From: Bacillota bacterium
Lineage (GTDB): Bacteria; Bacillota; Clostridia; Peptostreptococcales; Anaerovoracaceae
Assembly: GCA_022770665.1 (NCBI GenBank)
Contig: JALEHL010000100.1
Location: 1-51,783 of the forward strand
DNA: 51,783 nucleotides
Reading direction: 5' to 3'
Each line of letters starts with the position of its first letter. Position 1 is the first letter of the stretch. Below, in pieces: positions 18,603-26,503 of this stretch. The notes below the pieces were generated by a model. That model did no database searches. It was not told where the DNA came from and saw only the letters and a list, made by a program, of their open reading frames with translations. The position numbers were made by a program, and so were the translations under genes.

Positions 18603-19873
18603 AATTCCGCCTCTTCTGTTCTTTTCGCTGTACAACTGCATCGGCGTCCATCTTCTGTCACGCCGGTATCTTTGCAAATATCACAGGAATATTTTATATC
18701 TGTATAATCAATTGGAAAGTTGTTTTCAGTGAGCAGTACTGCACGTTCACTTTCCAGTTCTTTCATTTTTTTCCGAATCTGCTCGATACTGCTTCTGCTT
18801 CCCCCGGAGAGCAGATTACGTGAGATACTGCTGCCAAGTTCCACAATCGAACGATCAATTTCTCTGATCTGCGGCAGTTTCGAATAGATTTCCTCTTTCC
18901 GTTCCTGCGCTTCATTTTCTTCTTTTTTTCTCAGATATTCATAGTAATGATTCAGTACCGTCTGCGTCACGTTCACTTTCTTGTTTACGTCTCGACCCTC
19001 TTTTTGAGCCTCCTGGTACCAGTTCTCCAGAATTTTGTTTACATAGCGAAGGTTCGGATTCGAAATGGATACGGTTCGTCCGCAGGCTTCCAGTATCCGC
19101 TCCAGACTGAAATGCATCTCATCGAACCACCGGTTGATCAGCTGTTTTTCTGCTTCCGTCGCAGGGCGATTCATTCCAAGGGACTGCAGAATTCTTTTCT
19201 GCGCTCCATAACGCTGTTCTAATTCATCAAGATACTCCTGTACCTGCTGATGCGTTTTCATTCCCTGGCTCGTCCACTGCGCAACTACTTTTGAAATGTA
19301 TTTTATATTACATTTTCCGCGGCTGATGCAATATTCGCAAGCATCCAGAATCACTTCCGTGCTTGCTCCAAGTTCGCTGCTCCAGCTGAATATCTCCTTT
19401 ACTTCACCGGATGTCAAAGGTCTTCCCATCCTGTTTTCAACAGCAGAGAAAAGTTCCTTCAAATCCGGATTTTCAAGTGCATTCTCTACTTCTCCTTCTC
19501 CTTCTTCTTCTTGCTTTTTCGTCTCGTCTCCTATCGGACTTCTGTACATCTGTTCACGCAGACTCAGAAATTCCACATCGTAATTCAGCAGTCCCTGCTG
19601 TTCTTTTTCGCCTGATAGATGCATATGTTTTTTTATTACACCCATATTCGACCAGTACGTCCAGGCCTGGTTCGCCTGCTCCTCTGTAACCCGAAGCTGA
19701 CGAACCATTGTTTTATGATCCATTTCTTCCCCATGCTGGGCATACATCAACCCGTAAAGATAAATTTTTACATAATCCCCTGGCGCTCCCGGCATATATT
19801 CATTCAGAAAGATATTTTCCACCTCACTGGTCAGCAGATAAAACTCTTTTGTTTTTTCTCTGATAAAATTCAT
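18584..19873 (-). CDS. DnaD-domain replication protein with C-terminal DnaI/DnaC-loader-like Zn-finger domain (apparent fusion)
   Basis: DnaD-like N-terminus; two YxxxI/VxxxW modules (YISKVVAQW, YVNKILENW); C-terminus NEAQERKEEIYSKLPQIREIDRSIVELGSSISR...FPIDYTDIKYSCDICKDTGVTEDGRRCSC resembles the helicase-loader N-terminal domain; no AAA+ motifs follow. Confidence 0.8.
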   Translation of the reverse strand: MNFIREKTKEFYLLTSEVENIFLNEYMPGAPGDYVKIYLYGLMYAQHGEEMDHKTMVRQLRVTEEQANQAWTYWSNMGVIKKHMHLSGEKEQQGLLNYDVEFLSLREQMYRSPIGDETKKQEEEGEGEVENALENPDLKELFSAVENRMGRPLTSGEVKEIFSWSSELGASTEVILDACEYCISRGKCNIKYISKVVAQWTSQGMKTHQQVQEYLDELEQRYGAQKRILQSLGMNRPATEAEKQLINRWFDEMHFSLERILEACGRTVSISNPNLRYVNKILENWYQEAQKEGRDVNKKVNVTQTVLNHYYEYLRKKEENEAQERKEEIYSKLPQIREIDRSIVELGSSISRNLLSGGSRSSIEQIRKKMKELESERAVLLTENNFPIDYTDIKYSCDICKDTGVTEDGRRCSCTAKRTEEAELWQKSN

Positions 19874-20080
19874 TCACGCCTCCGTAGGCTCTTCTGCTGC
19901 CTGGTTCAATGCTTCGAGAAGTTTTTTCAAGCTGACACCATGCCCTTTGGCTGCTTCTTCCAGCGTTTCGCTCTGGGCACCCGGGCATCCTGTACACGTC
20001 AGCATAAATCTTTCGAACACCTTTTCATACTGCACTCCCATGTTCATTACTTGCATAACCGTCATTTCTTTCGTAATCAA
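19874..20080 (-). CDS. DUF1858 domain protein
   Basis: Small protein with MITKEMTVMQVMNM and CTGCPGAQSETLEEAAKGHGV, typical of DUF1858. Confidence 0.82.
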   Translation of the reverse strand: MITKEMTVMQVMNMGVQYEKVFERFMLTCTGCPGAQSETLEEAAKGHGVSLKKLLEALNQAAEEPTEA

Positions 20081-20128
20081 TGGTGCTCCTTTCTGCTCCG
20101 CCGCTGTTTTTCTTCTTTCCGTTTTTCC

Positions 20129-21448
20129 TTACATTGCTTTATCACTGAATTTGGTGTATCTTTCAACCCATGTCAGTTCTACCTTGTCCGTCGGTCCGCT
20201 TCTGTGTTTCGCGATATTTACTTCACAAATCCCGTGTTTCTCGCTGTTGTCCGGATTATAGTAATCATCCCGGTATAAGAAGATTACAATATCCGCGTCC
20301 TGTTCTATGGATCCTGACTCCCTCAGGTCAGATAAAATCGGTCTGTGATCCTGCCGCAGCTCTGGTGCACGGGACAGCTGAGAAAGCACGATCACAGGGC
20401 AGTCCATCTCTCGCGCAAGAAGCTTCAGATGTCTGGATATCGCTGAAATTTCCTGCTGCCTGCTGTCGGCTCTTCCATCAAACTGCATCAGCTGTAAGTA
20501 GTCGATAATGACCAGATCAAGTCCGTGTTCTGCTTTTAAACGCCGACATTTATTACGCATTTCCATAATAGAAATGCCTGGTGTATCATCAATAAATATT
20601 TTCGAGCTGTGCAGTTCATCCAGTGCCATATTCAGTCTGTCCCAGTCTTTTCGATCGAGATTTCCTGTTTTCAGTTTCTGCATTTCAACCCGTGCCTGGA
20701 TGGCAAGAAGCCGCTGTCCCAGCTGTTCTTTGGACATTTCCAGACTGAAGATCAGTACGGAGGATCCGGCTTTTACTGCCGTCTGCTGTGCGATGTTCAG
20801 TGCAAATGCCGTTTTTCCCATTGCAGGACGGGCTGCCAGAATAATAAGATCGGAACGATGCAGACCTGATGTCAGTTCATCCAGATCTTTAAACCCGGTC
20901 GGAATCCCAACAACCTTTCCCTGGTTCTGCGATGCTGCATCGATAATTTCCACATTTTTCAGCAGAATATCCTGAATCTGCGTATAATCACTTTTCTGTC
21001 TGTTCTGCCCGATCTGAAAAATTCCAGCTTCGGCAAAGTCCAGTATTTCTCTGGTATCGTCTTTTCCCTCATATCCTTTGTTTACGATTTCCTCTGCTGT
21101 GCTGATCAGCTGACGCAATGAGGCTTTTTCTGATACAATTCTGGCATATTCCCCTGCATTTACCGTAGATGGCACTTCCGTAGTCAATGTGGCGATATAC
21201 GCTCTCCCTCCTACTAGATCCAGCACTTTCTTTTTTTTCAGTGTTTCGCATACGGTCAGCATGTCTACTGGCGTACTGTCTCTATACAGATCCATGATCG
21301 CATTAAAAATTTCGCGGTGATTCTCATTATAAAAATCATCTGCGGTGACTTCTTCTACTACATCGTACAGTGCGTCTTTGCTAAGCATTGCTGCACCAAG
21401 CACACACCGTTCCGCCTCCTCATTATGCGGCGGGATCCTCTCTACCAT
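20129..21448 (-). CDS. dnaB: Replicative DNA helicase DnaB
   Basis: PPHNEEAERCVLGAAMLSKDAL, ARPAMGKTAFALNIAQ, DLVIIDYLQLM, SQLSRAPELR, LRESGSIEQDADIVIFLYRDDYY. Confidence 0.96.
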   Translation of the reverse strand: MVERIPPHNEEAERCVLGAAMLSKDALYDVVEEVTADDFYNENHREIFNAIMDLYRDSTPVDMLTVCETLKKKKVLDLVGGRAYIATLTTEVPSTVNAGEYARIVSEKASLRQLISTAEEIVNKGYEGKDDTREILDFAEAGIFQIGQNRQKSDYTQIQDILLKNVEIIDAASQNQGKVVGIPTGFKDLDELTSGLHRSDLIILAARPAMGKTAFALNIAQQTAVKAGSSVLIFSLEMSKEQLGQRLLAIQARVEMQKLKTGNLDRKDWDRLNMALDELHSSKIFIDDTPGISIMEMRNKCRRLKAEHGLDLVIIDYLQLMQFDGRADSRQQEISAISRHLKLLAREMDCPVIVLSQLSRAPELRQDHRPILSDLRESGSIEQDADIVIFLYRDDYYNPDNSEKHGICEVNIAKHRSGPTDKVELTWVERYTKFSDKAM

Positions 21449-21484
21449 TCGTATTCCCCTATCAACTGTTTTTTTCTGCTGCTA

Positions 21485-21931
21485 TCATTCCGCGGTAATA
21501 TTTACCTTCAGTGTTGTACTTACCTCCGGGTACAGCTTTATTGTTATATCCAGCACGCCTGTCTGTTTTATCGGGCCGTCAAGCTGAATTTTCTTTTTAT
21601 CAACGGTCAGCTGATGCTGCTCTTTTAACGCATCCGCAATATCCTTTGATGTAATGGATCCGAAGATTTTACCACCTTCCCCAGCCTTCGTCTGAATCGT
21701 TACTGACAGATTTTTTATTTTTTCTGCCTGAGCCTGTGCAGCCGCCTTTTCTTCTGCTTTTTTTTCGGCCGCAACTGCTTTCTGCTTTTCCAGACTGCGC
21801 ACATTTCCTTCCGTTGCTTCCTTTGCCCAGCCTCTCGGAATCAGCATGTTTCTTGCGTATCCATCACTTACTTTTACCACATCACCTGCTTTTCCGGTCC
21901 CCTTTATATCTCTGTTAAGAATCACTACCAT
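21485..21931 (-). CDS. rplI: 50S ribosomal protein L9
   Basis: MVVILNRDIKGTGKAGDVVKVSDGYARNMLIPRGWAKEATEGN, KIFGSITSKDIADAL. Confidence 0.96.
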   Translation of the reverse strand: MVVILNRDIKGTGKAGDVVKVSDGYARNMLIPRGWAKEATEGNVRSLEKQKAVAAEKKAEEKAAAQAQAEKIKNLSVTIQTKAGEGGKIFGSITSKDIADALKEQHQLTVDKKKIQLDGPIKQTGVLDITIKLYPEVSTTLKVNITAE

Positions 21932-23696
21932 TTAACATTTCCTCCATTATCTTTTTTATTTTTTCTGCTGCTTCTTCTTTTGTCATATCCACCTGCGCTG
22001 CGGCTGTTGTCAGGTGTCCTCCTCCACCAAACTTTTCCATAGCCACCTGCACATTAACTGCACCCATAGATCTTGCACTGATCACAGTTTTTTCTTCCCC
22101 ATTTGTGCCTACAACAAAGGACGCTTTCACTCCTTTCACCGTAAGCAGCTGGTCGGCAACCTGCGCGCAAATCACCTGCTCATCCGGATGCGCTTCACGG
22201 CAGATGGACAGAGCTACACCGTTTTCAAAAAATCTGGCAGATGCCAGTGCTTCTGCATGAATCTGAAAACTCTGTGGATCTTTCTGGAAGAATCGCTTTA
22301 CTTCCGTTGTATCTGCACCCTGCCGTCTTAGCCAAGCCGCTGCTTCAAAAGTTCGCACCCCTGTCTTCACAGCAAATCCGTTGGTATCTACCGTAATTCC
22401 GGCCATCAGAGCTTCTGCTTCCAGCTTGATCAGACTTTTTTTACTTGCCATGTACTGCAGAATCTCTGCTACAAGTTCGCAGGTAGATGACGCATAAGAT
22501 TCCATATAGGCCAGCGTAGGATTTTCTATAAACTCTTCCATTTTTCTATGATGATCAATCACTACAATCCTGTCTGTTTTTTTCAGAAGATCCGGACATT
22601 GGGTCATACTTGGCTTATGAGTATCCAGCACGATAACTAGACTTTCACTGTCTACCTGACCTAGCGCTTTTTCACTGCTGATCAGCTGATAGTTCTCACT
22701 CTGCCGTGCCTGGAAATAAATGGTCTGCAGAGCTTCATTATAATCGTCTATCACGATGCTGGCTTTTTTTTCATACAGTTCACAGAATCTGGATATTCCC
22801 AGGGAAGCACCAAAGCAGTCCATATCCGGATTACGGTGTCCCATGATAAACACTTTTCCCGCCTGCACAACCAGCTGTTTCAATGCATGGCCTACGATCT
22901 TGGACTTTCCCTTGTTACTTTTTTCTACGGTCTGTAATTTTCCGCCATAATATTCAATCTTCAGATTTCTTTTTACGACTGCCTGATCTCCGCCTCTGCC
23001 CAATGCCAGATCAAGCGCCGCATCTGCATATTCTTCAGTCTGTGCAGGATTCTTTCCTCCAGCTCCAACACCAATGCTAAGGCTTGCGGGAAAATCTGCA
23101 CCTGTTTCCACATTCCTTATCTCATCCAGCAGATCAAACTTATTTGCTACAAGCTTATCAAGATACTGTTGTTCAAACCATACGACATATGCATTATTCC
23201 GTACGCGGTTAACGGATGCATTGATTTTTCCGCACCATCGGCGAACCAGACGGTCAATTTCACTGGAGACAGCCAGTCGTTTTTCCGTACTCGTGCTTGA
23301 TGTCAGTTCATCATAATTGTCTACCTGTATTTTCGCAATACAGGCCTTTTCGTTATTATATCTGTCCTTCAGATCTTCCAGACCTGTGACATCATTAAAT
23401 ACAATGGTCAGATCCCCCTCTTCTCCGGAATCAAGATCAGATCCCTTCTGAAGCATAAGGCGGAATATCCTGTCATTCCTTTTCAGCAGCGGATGCTGAT
23501 CTTTCTCTGCCGCCTCATACAGATCCGCTGCACGAATGCCTGTAAGGGCGAAGATATCTCCACCGCCGATTCTGTCGTAGAGGAATACTTCTCCGATCCT
23601 GCTGTTGGCTTCCATCACCTTTCCCAATCGGTTTATGATGCATACCGGCATTGGAATATATGAAGAAATGATTTTTTCAAGTCTTCGTTCAGACAT
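21915..23696 (-). CDS. gdpP: GdpP-like DHH/DHHA1 cyclic-di-AMP phosphodiesterase (PAS - degenerate GGDEF - DHH-DHHA1), no TM segment
   Basis: PAS-like N-terminus (PMPVCIINRLGKVMEANSRIGEVF), degenerate GGDEF region, GHRNPDMDCFGASLGI, VIDHHRKMEEFIENPTLAYMESYASSTCELV, GGGGHLTTAAAQV; located upstream of rplI-dnaB. Confidence 0.87.
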   Translation of the reverse strand: MSERRLEKIISSYIPMPVCIINRLGKVMEANSRIGEVFLYDRIGGGDIFALTGIRAADLYEAAEKDQHPLLKRNDRIFRLMLQKGSDLDSGEEGDLTIVFNDVTGLEDLKDRYNNEKACIAKIQVDNYDELTSSTSTEKRLAVSSEIDRLVRRWCGKINASVNRVRNNAYVVWFEQQYLDKLVANKFDLLDEIRNVETGADFPASLSIGVGAGGKNPAQTEEYADAALDLALGRGGDQAVVKRNLKIEYYGGKLQTVEKSNKGKSKIVGHALKQLVVQAGKVFIMGHRNPDMDCFGASLGISRFCELYEKKASIVIDDYNEALQTIYFQARQSENYQLISSEKALGQVDSESLVIVLDTHKPSMTQCPDLLKKTDRIVVIDHHRKMEEFIENPTLAYMESYASSTCELVAEILQYMASKKSLIKLEAEALMAGITVDTNGFAVKTGVRTFEAAAWLRRQGADTTEVKRFFQKDPQSFQIHAEALASARFFENGVALSICREAHPDEQVICAQVADQLLTVKGVKASFVVGTNGEEKTVISARSMGAVNVQVAMEKFGGGGHLTTAAAQVDMTKEEAAEKIKKIMEEMLNGSDS

Positions 23697-23834
23697 GGGG
23701 CCCTCCTTTTTATTATATCATACATGACCTTTCTGCTTCATGTTGATTGTGTGATAATCATACCATAAAGCCTCTGTCCCCTATTTCTCGTCAAATTATA
23801 TTCTTTAATATTGTATCATATTTTTTTATGATTT

Positions 23835-24356
23835 TCATCTACAAGATGTAGTGCTTTTTTCTTTTATTTTCAGTATCCCACCACATTTTCCACATCGGTA
23901 TCTGTCTGTCTTCTCTACGAGCGGGCATCTTCTTCTCCTCTCTATCCGGTTTCCGCAGTTAGTACACAAAATCGTGTACTTTACCGGCTCTCTACTTTCT
24001 GGATTCTCCATCCCAAATGTTTCGTATCTGGATGAAGCCGTTATTTCATATCCGTATTTCTGATTAATTATTTCAGCATATTTTTTCCACCGAAATCCAT
24101 GATTCATACAGCCCGGACATGTGTGCAGCAGTTCATGCAAGAGCACAGTTTCGATTACTCTATCTTCGCAAGGCATGATTCTTCCACTTAATTCTATATA
24201 ATAGGATCCGTTTTCTTTCCTACAGCTCCCAAACCTGCTTCGTATTTTATCGTTAATATATATTTTTTCAATTTTCTCTGCTACCGGTATGCCCTCCTGT
24301 TGTACCAGATTTATACATTTTTTTAGAATTTCTTTCGCTCGATGCTCTCTTTCCAT
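23835..24356 (-). CDS. SprT-like zinc metalloprotease-fold protein
   Basis: RSRFGSCRKENGSYYIELSGRIM, HELLHTCPGCMNHGFRWKKYAEIIN, C-terminal CTNCG...YRCGKCGG zinc ribbon. Confidence 0.85.
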   Translation of the reverse strand: MEREHRAKEILKKCINLVQQEGIPVAEKIEKIYINDKIRSRFGSCRKENGSYYIELSGRIMPCEDRVIETVLLHELLHTCPGCMNHGFRWKKYAEIINQKYGYEITASSRYETFGMENPESREPVKYTILCTNCGNRIERRRRCPLVEKTDRYRCGKCGGILKIKEKSTTSCR

Positions 24357-24380
24357 TTCTTTTCACCAACCTTTTACGGA

Positions 24381-24408
24381 AAAAGGGTCCTTCCAGACGG
24401 ACCCTTTT
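24381..24408 (-). terminator. Terminator between DUF1294 gene and SprT-like gene
   Basis: AAAAGGGTCC-TTCCAGAC-GGACCCTTTT stem-loop. Confidence 0.55.
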
Positions 24409-24419
24409 CTTTATACTTT

Positions 24420-24710
24420 TTATTTTGTTATCCACCATAATGAAATTCCAACAACCAGAGCGTTTTCGACCAGTGCAGATGGAATCATTAATCTGAATTT
24501 CCATTTCTGTGTCTTGTGATGAAACACCAGCATACCGGCGCCGCACCCAACGGCTCCCATTAGAAAAGAACAGCATAGAAGTGTCTTCTCAGAAATTCTC
24601 CACGCTCCTTTTTTTGCTTTTTCCTTGTCAATCCCCATAAAAATAAATGTGATAAGGTTCCATAGAATTAAAAGCATACAGGCATTTTTAAAATGTTTCA
24701 TGTGAAACAC
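24420..24710 (-). CDS. DUF1294 family small membrane protein
   Basis: WNLITFIFMGIDKEKAKKGAWRISEKTLLCCSFLMGAVGCGAGMLVFHHKTQKWKF. Confidence 0.85.
   Translation of the reverse strand: MFHMKHFKNACMLLILWNLITFIFMGIDKEKAKKGAWRISEKTLLCCSFLMGAVGCGAGMLVFHHKTQKWKFRLMIPSALVENALVVGISLWWITK
24694..24709. promoter_or_regulatory. parS-like site (one mismatch to consensus)
   Basis: TGTTTCATGTGAAACA versus Firmicute parS TGTTTCACGTGAAACA; located just upstream of parB. Confidence 0.8.
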
Positions 24711-24716
24711 CGCCTT

Positions 24717-25619
24717 CTAAGCCAGTTTTTTCAACAGTTCAATCAATCGATTCAGTTCTTCCCTGCTGAAACATTCAATTTCAATTTTTCCTTTTCGACC
24801 TTTTTCAACAATATTTACTTTAGTTCCAAGGATCTGTTTCAGTGTTTCTTCTTCACGCAATGTGTCAGGATTTTTTATTTTCTGGGCCGGTTTTTTCTTC
24901 GACACTTTTCCTATTTCTGCGACAAGCTTCTCCGTTTCTCGGACAGACAAACCTTCCTCAATTATTTTATCACATATCTGCCGCTGAAGGTTTTTGTCCT
25001 CAACAGTAAGCAGTGTTCTGCCATGCCCTGCACTTATTATCCCGTCCGACACCTTGTCACGAATATATTCTGGAAGCTTAAGTAAACGCAGCGCATTTGC
25101 GATATAAGGACGGCTTTTACCCACACTTTTTGATACCTGATCCTGCGTCATGCCAAAGGTGCTAACCATCTGATTCAAACCTTCTGCTTCTTCAATTGGA
25201 TTCAGATCTTCCCGCTGCATATTTTCAATGATGGCAATAAGCATATTCTGCTCGTCGGTGAGTTCGCGAATTAGACATGGTACTTCTGTCAGTCCGGCTT
25301 TCATCGCTGCACGCCACCTTCTCTCTCCAGCTACAATCTCATACCCTGAGTTCCTTTGGCGAACTACAAGTGGCTGAATAATCCCATGTTCCTGAATCGA
25401 ATTCGCAAGCTCTTCAATTTTCTCTTCCGAAAAAACTTTCCGCGGCTGATTCGCGTTAGGCATGATTTCATGAATTCCAATATATCTCACTCGATCTTCT
25501 TCTGAAATGCTGACACTAAGTTCTTTTTTGTCAACATCTTTCTCTTCTGGTTCGGCTACAGGAACATCTGCAAAAAGCGCATCTAATCCTCTACCCAGTC
25601 CTCCTTTTTTTACTGACAT
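24717..25619 (-). CDS. parB: Chromosome partitioning protein ParB/Spo0J
   Basis: MSVKKGGLGRGLDALF start, NANQPRKVFSEEKIEELANSIQEHGIIQPLVV, GERRWRAAMKAG, MQREDLNPIEEAEG. Confidence 0.95.
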   Translation of the reverse strand: MSVKKGGLGRGLDALFADVPVAEPEEKDVDKKELSVSISEEDRVRYIGIHEIMPNANQPRKVFSEEKIEELANSIQEHGIIQPLVVRQRNSGYEIVAGERRWRAAMKAGLTEVPCLIRELTDEQNMLIAIIENMQREDLNPIEEAEGLNQMVSTFGMTQDQVSKSVGKSRPYIANALRLLKLPEYIRDKVSDGIISAGHGRTLLTVEDKNLQRQICDKIIEEGLSVRETEKLVAEIGKVSKKKPAQKIKNPDTLREEETLKQILGTKVNIVEKGRKGKIEIECFSREELNRLIELLKKLA

Positions 25620-25620
25620 T

Positions 25621-26391
25621 CTATGACTCCTCCTGTTCCAGAAATTCTTCTGCAAAATCCATATATGCTTCAGCGCCTTTTGACTTCGGGTCATATTCTG
25701 TAATTGGCATGCCATAGCTTGGTGCTTCCGCAAGACGTACATTTCTTGGAATTACCGTGGAGTAAACTTTTCCGCCAAAGTACTTTTTTACTTCCTGAAC
25801 GACCTGCAGAGATAAATTTGTTCTACCGTCAAACATGCTTAAGATGACTCCCTGCACTTCGAGTTTCGGATTTAAACTTTTTCTTACTAGTTCTATAGTA
25901 CTTACTAGCTGGCTGACACCCTCCAGCGCATAAAATTCACACTGGATCGGTATCAGCACGCTATCTACAGCAGTCAGAGAATTTATTGTCAAAAGCCCCA
26001 GAGAAGGAGGACAGTCTATGAAAATATAGTCATATAAATGCCTGATTTTATCCAGACCCTTTTTAAGAGATATTTCTCTACCTTTCATTTGCACCAGTTC
26101 CACTTCTGCGCCAGCCAGATCTACACTCGCGGGAATCAGGTCCAAGTTTTCAACTGTAGTCTTAATAATTGCTTCCCTGGGATCGAAATTCTGGTCCACG
26201 AGTATGTTATATACTGTTTTATCCAGATTCTTTTTTGAAACCCCGATTCCACTTGTTGTATTCCCCTGCGGGTCTATATCAAGAACTAAAACTTTTTTTC
26301 CTTTAATTGCAAGGCATGCTGCAAGATTTATGTTTGTTGTTGTTTTGCCGACTCCGCCTTTTTGATTAAAAATTGCAATTGCTTTTCCCAA
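25621..26391 (-). CDS. parA: Chromosome partitioning ATPase ParA/Soj
   Basis: MGKAIAIFNQKGGVGKTTTNINLAACLA deviant Walker A; YDYIFIDCPPSLGLLTINSLTA. Confidence 0.96.
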   Translation of the reverse strand: MGKAIAIFNQKGGVGKTTTNINLAACLAIKGKKVLVLDIDPQGNTTSGIGVSKKNLDKTVYNILVDQNFDPREAIIKTTVENLDLIPASVDLAGAEVELVQMKGREISLKKGLDKIRHLYDYIFIDCPPSLGLLTINSLTAVDSVLIPIQCEFYALEGVSQLVSTIELVRKSLNPKLEVQGVILSMFDGRTNLSLQVVQEVKKYFGGKVYSTVIPRNVRLAEAPSYGMPITEYDPKSKGAEAYMDFAEEFLEQEES

Positions 26392-26487
26392 GTTTAAAAT
26401 TCCTCCTGTTAAAATTACCTTTCTTCAGGCAGTATCTATTATACCTTATTTTGTGCATGATTGCCACTGATTTCAATAAAAAAAGGA

Positions 26488-26503
26488 TGTTTCACGTGAA
26501 ACA
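26488..26503. promoter_or_regulatory. Perfect parS site
   Basis: TGTTTCACGTGAAACA exact consensus inside a 24-bp perfect palindrome AGGATGTTTCACGTGAAACATCCT (26484-26507). Confidence 0.93.
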
